Shown here: piece after piece, positions 13,096 to 19,556 of the stretch
How the letters are laid out: each line of letters starts with the position of its first letter
Numbering within the stretch: the stretch's first letter is position 1
NCBI GenBank assembly: GCA_964653285.1
Contig: CAZZEX010000080.1
Location: forward strand, 1 to 22,927
Direction: 5' to 3'
DNA: 22,927 nt
From: CAZZEX01 sp964653285
GTDB taxonomy: Bacteria > Chloroflexota > Anaerolineae > B4-G1
The notes under the pieces: generated by a model
Told to the model about the DNA's origin: nothing
Seen by the model: the letters and a program-made list of their open reading frames with translations, nothing else
The model's database searches: none
Program-made: the position numbers and the translations under genes

Positions 13096-14604
13096 TCACA
13101 CGATTGGGCTCTCAGCCAGCCGTCGGCCTGACACTTCCGCTGGCTTGCGCAGCAGACGGTTCAAGGCGGCGGCGATCGTCGTGATCCCCTGCTCGATGGC
13201 TTCCTGGTCGGGCATGCTGAAGTTGAGCCGGCAGACGTTGCGGACGCCACCGGCGGGGTACATGAGGGAGCCTGGCAGGAAGACGACCCCCTGCTGGCCC
13301 GTTTCGACCAGCAGATCCTGAGCATTCACCCGCTCGGGCAGTTGCAGCCACAGAAACATCCCGCCTCCCGGAACCGTCCAGTGCATATCGGGCAGCCGGT
13401 GACGCTGGAGTGCTATGTCCATGGCCTGGCACCGGGTACTGTAGGTGGAGCGGGCCAACCCGATTTGTTCCTCCAGCCAACCCTGCCGCGCGAACTCGAC
13501 CACCACGTGCTGGCCGGCCGTGTTCGGCTGCAGTTCTGTCACCCGGTTAAGCAGAATAGCCCGCTCGGCTAAGGGGCTGGAAGCCACCAGCCAGCCCACC
13601 CGCAGGCCAGGTGCCAGGTTCTTGGAGAACGTGCTCAGGTAGAGAACGTGTCCGTGACGGTCGAGGGCCTTGATGGGGGGCGGAGGTGGCTGATGAAAGT
13701 ACAGTTCGCCGAAGGGGTCGTCCTCCACGATGGGGACCTGATACCGCTGGGCCAGGGCCAGGAGACGCTCACGCCGCTCCAGGCTCATCGTCGTGCCGGT
13801 GGGATTCTGGTAGGTGGGGACCGTGTAGATGAATCGAGGGCGGTAGCGAGCCAGCAGGAACTCTACCCGCTCGACGTCCATCCCCTCCTCGTCCACCGGA
13901 ACGCCGATGAGGCGCACGCCCCAGGCCTGGAAGCACTGTAACGCGCCGAAGTACGTTGGAACCTCCACGAGCACCGCATCCCCTGGCTCGGCCAGCAGAC
14001 GGAGCATCAGGTCCAGCCCGTGCTGGGAGCCACTGGCTACCACCACCCCTTCCGGGCTGACCGTCACCCCGCGCTTGCGCATGCGGGCCGCGATCACCTC
14101 CCGCACGGCCGGCGTCCCCTGCACCGGGCACACTCCCACGGTGGCCGCCCCCAGCCGTTCGACGATTGCTTCCCAGGCCCGCCGGAGCCGCTGTGGCGAC
14201 AACAGAGTCGGATCGGGCAGGCCGAGGGCCAGGGAAATGACGCCCGGCTGGGCGCTGAAACGGGCGAGGGTGAGCAACTCGGGGGACTGCGCGTGCTGGG
14301 CGAGACGGCGTCCCAGGCCGCTGAAGTGAGCCGGCCAGGCGATGGGTTGTGCGTCCATCCAGTCCCCCCCTCCGAGGACAATGGTGCCCCGGCCCACGTG
14401 GCCCTTTATCAGTCCCTCAGCCTCCAGCTCGTCGTAGGCATTCACCACCGTCGTCCTGGACACCCCCAGCGACCGGGCCAGGGTCCGCTCCGGCGGCAAC
14501 TGTGTGCCTGCAGACATGTCGCCGTTCATGATCCGCTCACGTAGTTGATTGCGGATCTGCAAGTACATCGGTAGTTTGCTCTCGGCATCCAGTTCCAGAT
14601 GCAT
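13096..14604 (-). CDS. MocR/PdxR-like GntR-aminotransferase regulator
   Basis: 502 residues, typical of MocR proteins. An N-terminal GntR winged helix (about 1-75: LPMYLQIRNQLRERI, PPERTLARSLGVSRTTVVNA, GRGTIVL) is followed by a fold-type-I aminotransferase domain with the PLP lysine at 328 (STFSKNLAPGLR), TYQNPTGTTMS and EDDPFGELYF. Some such proteins are true aminotransferases (2-aminoadipate type), others are PLP-sensing regulators. The position just upstream of pdxST on the same strand favours PdxR, a regulator of PLP synthesis; this is inference, because pdxS has a separate promoter without an obvious matching operator. ATG 14604 behind AGAGGGAGACA. Its promoter and dyad lie at 14635-14695. 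Confidence 0.85.
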   Translation of the reverse strand: MHLELDAESKLPMYLQIRNQLRERIMNGDMSAGTQLPPERTLARSLGVSRTTVVNAYDELEAEGLIKGHVGRGTIVLGGGDWMDAQPIAWPAHFSGLGRRLAQHAQSPELLTLARFSAQPGVISLALGLPDPTLLSPQRLRRAWEAIVERLGAATVGVCPVQGTPAVREVIAARMRKRGVTVSPEGVVVASGSQHGLDLMLRLLAEPGDAVLVEVPTYFGALQCFQAWGVRLIGVPVDEEGMDVERVEFLLARYRPRFIYTVPTYQNPTGTTMSLERRERLLALAQRYQVPIVEDDPFGELYFHQPPPPPIKALDRHGHVLYLSTFSKNLAPGLRVGWLVASSPLAERAILLNRVTELQPNTAGQHVVVEFARQGWLEEQIGLARSTYSTRCQAMDIALQRHRLPDMHWTVPGGGMFLWLQLPERVNAQDLLVETGQQGVVFLPGSLMYPAGGVRNVCRLNFSMPDQEAIEQGITTIAAALNRLLRKPAEVSGRRLAESPIV

Positions 14605-14634
14605 TGTCTCCCTCTATTGGCCTGCTCCAAGTGG

Positions 14635-14663
14635 ATTATATATGCCATATGTTCAGTTGTAAA
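14635..14663 (-). promoter_or_regulatory. Promoter of the MocR/PdxR-like gene
   Basis: Minus strand TTTACA (14658-14663), exactly 17 bases, and perfect TATAAT (14635-14640). The predicted start of transcription is about 25 bases before the ATG. Confidence 0.8.
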
Positions 14664-14669
14664 GAGCCA

Positions 14670-14695
14670 ATTGGACTGATTGTTTTCAGTCCAAT
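14670..14695. promoter_or_regulatory. Dyad operator upstream of the MocR/PdxR-like promoter
   Basis: ATTGGACTGA (14670-14679), six bases, then TCAGTCCAAT (14686-14695): perfect 10-bp arms. It ends six bases before the -35 box and overlaps the last codon of the THEP1 gene. A further ATTGG-type half-site overlaps each end. The position suits autoregulation by the dimeric GntR-type protein; TGGAC-containing half-sites are known for some MocR regulators. Confidence 0.6.
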
Positions 14696-15213
14696 CGGTC
14701 CAGCCATCGTATCACCCGCTCCGCCAGCCCGTCCCTGTTTTCCACTGTCACCTCCCAGAGGGTCACGTTGGGCATCGCCTTGAGACCATCCACCCAGGGG
14801 TTGGACTTTGCCATCGCCGTCGCCACCACTGTGTACGGCCCACCCACCGCCTGCAGTACGGCCTCCTTGAACGGTCCGCAGGAGAGTTCCATCTTGCCGA
14901 TTTCGTCCACCACTACAATCTGACCCTCTCGCATCGCCCGCCGAAGGGCTGCCACGCCTACCCGCTCAATGGCCCCCACGTCCACCCCGTAGCGGCTGAC
15001 CCGGGGCCGGCCCTGGCCGCGCAGGTTCACGTGAGCCATCACCGCCTCCCGCCCGTCCAGCGTCACCAGGCGGAAGCCCTGGCGCCCGCCAGGGCCGCGG
15101 ATCTCCCCGGTGTAGAAGCCGCCGGCTCGCTCGTCCAGCGATTCCGCCACGGCCTTGATCACCGTCGTCTTGCCGATGCCCGGCCTACCGGTCAGTAACA
15201 GCGTGCGTCCCAT
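14686..15213 (-). CDS. THEP1-type nucleoside-triphosphatase
   Basis: 175 residues, normal for the THEP1/DUF265 family, which hydrolyses various NTPs in vitro and has no settled role. P-loop GRPGIGKTT at residues 9-17 (MGRTLLLTGRPGIGKTTV), GGFYTGEIR, Walker B IVVVDEIGKMEL, and ATAMAKSNPWVDGLK. Two ATGs adjoin (15214-15216 and 15211-15213); the second has the better spacing from CAGGAGGGG. Longer frames read back into the heptamer repeat at 15233-15267 and are rejected. The stop codon lies inside the dyad upstream of the regulator gene. Confidence 0.88.
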   Translation of the reverse strand: MGRTLLLTGRPGIGKTTVIKAVAESLDERAGGFYTGEIRGPGGRQGFRLVTLDGREAVMAHVNLRGQGRPRVSRYGVDVGAIERVGVAALRRAMREGQIVVVDEIGKMELSCGPFKEAVLQAVGGPYTVVATAMAKSNPWVDGLKAMPNVTLWEVTVENRDGLAERVIRWLDRLD

Positions 15214-15232
15214 CATCCCCTCCTGCTCCTTA

Positions 15233-15267
15233 CCTCTTGCCTCCTGCCTCCTGCCTCCTGCCTCATT
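15233..15267. repeat. Heptanucleotide tandem repeat
   Basis: Five consecutive 7-mers: CCTCTTG, CCTCCTG, CCTCCTG, CCTCCTG, CCTCATT. They lie between the THEP1 gene and the divergent membrane protein promoter. Unit length equals that of the coding repeat at 15895-15936 but the sequence differs. Confidence 0.8.
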
Positions 15268-15285
15268 GTAACACAGGCCGGGCCG

Positions 15286-15314
15286 TTGCCCAAACCCACA
15301 AGCGGGTGTAAAAT
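15286..15314 (+). promoter_or_regulatory. Probable promoter of the polytopic spermidine-synthase-like gene
   Basis: TTGCCC (15286-15291), 17 bases, TAAAAT (15309-15314). It predicts transcription from about 15321, leaving a very short leader before ATG 15328 and arguing against the upstream TTG 15286 and ATG 15313 as starts. Confidence 0.5.
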
Positions 15315-15327
15315 GATCCCCAATAGG

Positions 15328-17781
15328 ATGATAACGTACGCAGGGCTTTTCCTCCTTTCGGCGGCCACGCTGACCTTTGAGGTCAACCTCACGCGCATCT
15401 TCTCCGTCGCGCAGTTCTATCACTTTGCCTTCATGATCGTCAGTCTGGCGCTGCTGGGCTTTGGCGCCAGCGGCACGTTCCTCACCCTTCGACAACGCTC
15501 AGGGCCGGCCCTTTTTCCCCGCCTGAAGGAGCGCGACCCCGCCCGCGCGTTGATCCTGTTGAGTTGGGGGTTCGCGCTTACGGCCATCGGCTCCTACGCA
15601 CTTACCCTCTACGTTCCCTTTGATTCCTTCCGCATCGCGCACGACTGGCGGCAAGGAGCAGTGCTGGCGCTGCACTACGTCGCGCTGGCGACCCCTTTCT
15701 TTTGCAGCGGCACCGCCGTCGGCCTGCTGCTGGCAGTGCGGCCTGAGAGGGCCAACCGCACCTACGCGGCTAACCTGACCGGCTCGGCCGCCGGCTGCCT
15801 GCTGGCCGTCGCTGCCCCCTCACTGGTGGGCGGTGAGGGCACCGTCCTCCTTGCCGCCGCCCTGGGAATCCTGGCCGCCCTCACCTTCCAATGTCACGCC
15901 ACACGCAGCACGCAACACGCATCGCGTATTACGCAAGCAGCCCTCGCTCTCATCCTCATCTTCGCCGCCCTACGCCCCCCTGCCTTCCTCGAAATCAAAC
16001 TTTCCCCCTACAAAAGCCTCAGTTACGCCCTCCTCTACCCCGATGCGGAACTGATCTTCCGGCGCTGGAACGGCTTTTCGCGGGTGGACGTCGTGCGTTC
16101 CGAGAGCATCCGCAGCCTGCCCGGATGCGGGTTTATCTGTCCTGGTCAGCCGCCGCGCCAACTGGGCCTCACGGTAGATGGCGACGACCTGAGTCCAGTC
16201 AGCCACGTCCCGGCCGGCTCTATCTTCACGCCCCTGGAGTTCACCGATTGCCTGCTGACCGCGCTCCCGTACCGGCTGCGGCCCGCCGCTCGCGCGCTGG
16301 TGCTGGAGCCTCGCGGCGGCTTCGACGTGCTGGTCGCGCTGGCGGAGGGAGCGCAGGCGGTCACGGCCGTGGAGGCGAACCCGCTTATCGTCGAGGCGGT
16401 GCGGGCGCAGGGAGAGTGGGCTGGTAGTTTGTACGACGACCCCCGCGTGGCGGTTGTATTGGAGGAGGGACGGGCCTACACGCGGCGGGCGCAGGAGCAG
16501 TACGACGTGGTAGTGCTCTCGCTGACCGCCCCGCAGCGCCCGGTCACCTCTGGCGCGTACAGCCTGGCCGAGGACTATCGCTACACCGTCCAGGCCTTCA
16601 CCGATTACCTGGCGCGGTTGGACGACGGTGGCCTGCTGGTGGTGACGCGCTGGCTGCAGGTGCCCCCCTCTGAGGCGATCCGGGCCTTCGCGCTGGCGAT
16701 AGAGGCGGTCGAGCGGGCCGGGGGTGACCCGCGGGTCAGCGTCGTCGCGCTGCGCAGTTACCAGCAGATGCTCATCCTGGTGCGGCGTGGTGCGTTCACG
16801 GAGGGGGAACTGGAGGCCGTCCGCGCTTTCGCCGCGCCGCGTGCCTTTGACCTCGTCTACCTTCCCGGCATACGCCCGGACGAGGTCAACCACTACAACG
16901 TGCTGCCAGAGCCGGATTATTACCGCGCCTGCGTCGGGTTGCTGGAAGCGGGGAACAGAGGCGCCTGGTATCGGGCTTATCCCTTCAACGTCGAGCCGCC
17001 CGACGATGACCGGCCTTTCTTCGGCCACTTTTTCAAGTGGCGGCAGACCCCGGAGGTGCTGGCGATGGCCGGTCATACCTGGCAGCCCTTCGGGGGCGCG
17101 GGCTACTTCGTGCTGCTGGCGTTGTTGGCGTTGGCGGTGGTCGCAGCCGTGTTGCTAATTCTGCTGCCGCTGGCGGTGCACGGACGGGGTGGGGTGGGAC
17201 GGGGGGGACCGTTGGGTGCGACGCTGGGGTACTTCGCACTGCTGGGGCTGGGGTATCTGTGTGTGGAGATCCCACTCCTGCAGCGGTTCATCCTTTTTCT
17301 CGGACACCCGGCCTATGCGATGGCGACGGTGCTTTTCGCGCTGCTTCTGTTTTCCGGGCTGGGGAGCCTGTTCTCGCGCCGCGTGCCGCTATGGGTGGTG
17401 CTGATCCTGCTGCCGGTGCTCCTCGTAGCCTACGCGCTGGGTTTGCCGGCCCTCTTTGAGGCGACACTGGCGGCGTCGCTGGGAAGCCGGCTGGTCGTCA
17501 CGGTGGTGGCGTTGGCCCCGCCGGGCCTGCTGATGGGGATGCCCTTCCCGAAGGGATTGGCACTGCTGGAGAGAAGAGCTCCGGCCCTCATCGCCTGGGC
17601 CTGGGGGGTCAACGGGGCGGTCTCGGTCGTGGCCTCGATCCTGGCCGCGTTGCTGGCGCTCTCCTTAGGCTTCTCCGCTGTCCTGGCGGTGGGGGCGGCC
17701 TGCTATATGGGAGCTTTGGTCACGGCCGGGGCTATTCGTCTCCCCCCTCGTAGGGATGCTCCTTTGCTCCCGGCCCGGTGA
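15328..17781 (+). CDS. Polytopic membrane protein with a spermidine-synthase-like domain
   Basis: 817 residues. N-terminal membrane segments (about 1-205: ITYAGLFLLSAATLTFEVNL onward), a soluble Rossmann-like domain (about 270-560), and a C-terminal bundle of membrane segments (about 590-800) with GMPFPKGL and WGVNGAVSV, the layout of membrane-bound SpeE-like proteins common in environmental bacteria. In the soluble domain the first motif reads LEPRGGFDVLVALAEGA and the acidic ribose-binding residue is in TAVEANPL, but the aminopropyltransferase signatures GGGDG and YDVIxxDxxDP are absent (YDVVVLSLTAP instead), so polyamine synthesis is doubtful. Residues 190-203 come from an in-frame heptamer array. 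The last 50 bases overlap the convergent pcm gene. Confidence 0.8.
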   Translation: MITYAGLFLLSAATLTFEVNLTRIFSVAQFYHFAFMIVSLALLGFGASGTFLTLRQRSGPALFPRLKERDPARALILLSWGFALTAIGSYALTLYVPFDSFRIAHDWRQGAVLALHYVALATPFFCSGTAVGLLLAVRPERANRTYAANLTGSAAGCLLAVAAPSLVGGEGTVLLAAALGILAALTFQCHATRSTQHASRITQAALALILIFAALRPPAFLEIKLSPYKSLSYALLYPDAELIFRRWNGFSRVDVVRSESIRSLPGCGFICPGQPPRQLGLTVDGDDLSPVSHVPAGSIFTPLEFTDCLLTALPYRLRPAARALVLEPRGGFDVLVALAEGAQAVTAVEANPLIVEAVRAQGEWAGSLYDDPRVAVVLEEGRAYTRRAQEQYDVVVLSLTAPQRPVTSGAYSLAEDYRYTVQAFTDYLARLDDGGLLVVTRWLQVPPSEAIRAFALAIEAVERAGGDPRVSVVALRSYQQMLILVRRGAFTEGELEAVRAFAAPRAFDLVYLPGIRPDEVNHYNVLPEPDYYRACVGLLEAGNRGAWYRAYPFNVEPPDDDRPFFGHFFKWRQTPEVLAMAGHTWQPFGGAGYFVLLALLALAVVAAVLLILLPLAVHGRGGVGRGGPLGATLGYFALLGLGYLCVEIPLLQRFILFLGHPAYAMATVLFALLLFSGLGSLFSRRVPLWVVLILLPVLLVAYALGLPALFEATLAASLGSRLVVTVVALAPPGLLMGMPFPKGLALLERRAPALIAWAWGVNGAVSVVASILAALLALSLGFSAVLAVGAACYMGALVTAGAIRLPPRRDAPLLPAR
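15895..15936 (+). repeat. In-frame heptanucleotide array inside a coding sequence
   Basis: Six 7-mers: CACGCCA, CACGCAG, CACGCAA, CACGCAT, CGCGTAT, TACGCAA. The total of 42 bases keeps the frame and encodes the polar stretch HATRSTQHASRITQ between two membrane segments of the SpeE-like protein. Confidence 0.75.
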
Positions 17782-18541
17782 GCGGGACAAAGGCGACGCC
17801 TCCCATATTGAAGGCCCGTAACTCCCCGTCCGGCTCTTTCACAAACTTCCACAGCGTCTGGTAACCGCCCGGCGGCCCGACAGGGATTACCATCCGTCCT
17901 CCATCAGCCAGTTGATCCACCAGCGGGTGTGGCACGTGATCAGGGGCAGCGGTGACGATGATGGCGTCGAAGGGACCGTGTTCGGGCCAGCCGTAGTAGC
18001 CATCTTCCTGCTTACATTGGACGCTGGTGTAACTCAGGCTCTCCAGCCGCTGGCGGGCGCTCTCAGCCAGTTTGGGGATGATCTCAATGGTGTAGACCTC
18101 GACGCCAGGGATCTCGGCCAGCACGGCGGCCTGGTAGCCGGAGCCTGTACCGACCTCCAGCACCTTGTCTCCCTTTTTCAACTCAAGTAACTCAGTCATC
18201 AGGGCGACGATGTAGGGCTGGGAAATGGTCTGGCCATAGCCGATGGGTAGTGGGTAGTCGCCGTAAGCGTAATCTCGCTCACTTTCGGGCACAAAGAGAT
18301 GGCGAGAGACAGCGCGCATGGCGCGCAGCACGTTCTCGTCGCTAATGCCACGTCTCTCAATCGTCTCGATCACCATTCGCTCCCTTTGTCGTGCGAAGCC
18401 TGCTTCGTCGCCCGGCGTCAACGGGGTGGGGGTGGGGACGGTGGTAAGCGACGGCGTGATGGACGGCGCAGGAGTTGCGACCACCGTGCACGCGGTGAGC
18501 AGGGCGAGCGCCAGGGTCAGAATCACTCCGGTCCCGCGCAT
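17732..18541 (-). CDS. Protein-L-isoaspartate O-methyltransferase, lipoprotein form
   Basis: 269 residues; the catalytic part (about 48-250) is a typical Pcm/PIMT, which methylates isoaspartate in damaged proteins with S-adenosylmethionine. Seen: FVPESERDYAYGDYPLPIGY, then GQTISQPYIVALMTELL, SAM motif LEVGTGSGYQAAVLAE (GTGSG 131-135), and GRMVIPVGPPGGYQ. Ahead of it is a lipoprotein signal: hydrophobic VILTLALALLTAC with lipobox cysteine 18, and a Pro/Thr linker to about residue 43. Pcm is normally cytosolic, so an exported, lipid-anchored form is unusual and raises the question of SAM supply outside the cell. ATG 18541 behind AAAGGACCAACCA. Overlaps the convergent SpeE-like gene by 50 bases. 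Confidence 0.9.
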   Translation of the reverse strand: MRGTGVILTLALALLTACTVVATPAPSITPSLTTVPTPTPLTPGDEAGFARQRERMVIETIERRGISDENVLRAMRAVSRHLFVPESERDYAYGDYPLPIGYGQTISQPYIVALMTELLELKKGDKVLEVGTGSGYQAAVLAEIPGVEVYTIEIIPKLAESARQRLESLSYTSVQCKQEDGYYGWPEHGPFDAIIVTAAPDHVPHPLVDQLADGGRMVIPVGPPGGYQTLWKFVKEPDGELRAFNMGGVAFVPLTGPGAKEHPYEGGDE

Positions 18542-18631
18542 TGGTTGGTCCTTTCTGTTGCATTCTCGTTTTAATATCTTCTGATCTGGGGCGCAGTGGC
18601 AAAGGAGTTTCGCCTTCTGATGTGCGTGTCC

Positions 18632-19117
18632 CTACATCGGTGTCTTCAGTTGCACGGTTCCTGTCTCGACGTAAGCCTTGAACCCCTCCAGCGCCGCCTG
18701 GTAAATCTTGTGCACGCGACGGGTGAGGAAGAGGAGACGGGCCAGCAGCGCCAGGGAGCCGTAGAACTCGTGGCGGCTGAGCACCTCGGTCCCGCCAGCG
18801 GTGGCGTCGAAACGGAAACCGTGGGTCGTTTCCATCCCTGCTATCTTCCCTTCCCAGGCCACGTAGGGCGAAGCGCTGATTTCAGTGATGGTGGCGACTC
18901 CCGTCACTCTGCCGAGGGGAAAGCCAAACCTCACGGTCTGGCGAAACTGTGCCCCCGTGGTCCAGGGGATACCGGCGATCCATTCTGCCTCAATCAGCGC
19001 TGGGAACCAATGGCGCCACTTGTTGAGGTCGGCGAAACAGGTCCACAGCACCTCAGGCGAGGCGGCCACCTCGATACGATCTTCTACCACGGCCCGTGGT
19101 CTACTTTTTTTGGTCAT
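18632..19117 (-). CDS. SRPBCC (START/polyketide-cyclase-like) protein
   Basis: 161 residues starting at ATG 19117 behind GAGAGAAGGATCCA. The order VVEDRIEVAASPEVLWTCFA, LNKWRHWFP, VAWEGKIAGMETTHGFRFD, GGTEVLSRHEFYG and a C-terminal helix is the SRPBCC helix-grip fold: a deep hydrophobic pocket for lipids or other small ligands. The ligand cannot be read. Frames extending upstream to 19771 pass through non-coding repeat-like sequence and are rejected. Own promoter at 19151-19179; the next gene on the strand is the lipoprotein Pcm, 90 bases further. Confidence 0.8.
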   Translation of the reverse strand: MTKKSRPRAVVEDRIEVAASPEVLWTCFADLNKWRHWFPALIEAEWIAGIPWTTGAQFRQTVRFGFPLGRVTGVATITEISASPYVAWEGKIAGMETTHGFRFDATAGGTEVLSRHEFYGSLALLARLLFLTRRVHKIYQAALEGFKAYVETGTVQLKTPM

Positions 19118-19150
19118 TGGATCCTTCTCTCTGCATACCCTAGCCACAGC

Positions 19151-19179
19151 ATTGTACTCCAAATGCCGCTCCTTGCCAA
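19151..19179 (-). promoter_or_regulatory. Promoter of the SRPBCC gene
   Basis: Minus strand TTGGCA (19174-19179), 17 bases, TACAAT (19151-19156), about 35 bases before the ATG. Upstream, 19180-19275 holds only small palindromes (AGGCT...AGCCT and GGGTCACGACCC) and no supported gene. Confidence 0.6.
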
Positions 19180-19292
19180 ATAGCCTGAGTTCATCTTGAA
19201 GCCCCACCGCCAGGCTGCGGCGCGAGCCTACCGAACGGGGGTCACGACCCTCACCGGACGCTGGCGCTTTTGATTTTCGCCACCACAAAGTG

Positions 19293-19486
19293 TGATAAAA
19301 TATATCGGGGGGAGGGATGAGTGCCGAGTCGAATTCGTCATCGAGGCCAATTGAGCGAGTCGTGTTCACCCCCTGTCGCGTCCGGCATAGGGATGTCGCA
19401 ATTAGTTCACCTAAAGCCTGCGACTTCGTCGGGAACCGTCGCCGTCTCCAGGGCCAGATCAAGCGCGTCGTAGCGGGTGAACAATT
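19293..19486 (+). other. Transcribed-looking, structured non-coding stretch
   Basis: An extended -10 TGATAAAAT (19293-19301) precedes GGGGGGAGGG. Downstream, GGGTGAACA (19475-19483) can pair with TGTTCACCC (19363-19371) or, as GGTGAACAATT, with AATTAGTTCACC (19400-19411); GTCGCA/TGCGAC (19395-19400, 19419-19424) forms another stem. The pairings are mutually exclusive. A 60-codon frame at 19317-19499 overlaps but has no recognisable product. No known RNA family was recognised. Confidence 0.3.
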
Positions 19487-19516
19487 ACCAACCCGGTAGC
19501 CGAGTTTGCCTCTTTG

Positions 19517-19525
19517 TGGTACAAT
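19517..19525 (+). promoter_or_regulatory. Extended -10 element for the DsbA-cyclophilin gene
   Basis: TGGTACAAT (TGN plus TACAAT) lies 31 bases before the ATG. No good -35 is present, as is common with extended -10 promoters. Confidence 0.45.
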
Positions 19526-19556
19526 ATCACCCATCTTTCGGACAAAGGAGACCTCT

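Noticed and set aside
12004..13131. 375-codon plus-strand frame
   Set aside because: Antisense to pdxS, one of the most conserved proteins known.
15214..15495. N-terminal extension of the THEP1 protein
   Set aside because: The extra residues come from the heptamer repeat and the divergent gene's 5' region, and the ribosome site is at 15217-15226.
15233..15936. CRISPR array
   Set aside because: The repeats are 7-base tandem units without spacers.
15970..17076. 368-codon minus-strand frame
   Set aside because: Antisense shadow of the SpeE-like membrane protein; high GC content keeps such frames open.
19317..19499. 60-codon frame with a GGAGGG directly before ATG
   Set aside because: Ribosome site touches the ATG, no family likeness, and the sequence is better described as structured non-coding.
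19300..19500. tmRNA, SRP RNA, RNase P RNA or 6S RNA
   Set aside because: None of the conserved cores (tRNA-like end with tag, GGTCAGGTCCGGAAGGAAGC-type loop, GAGGAAAGTCC) is present.
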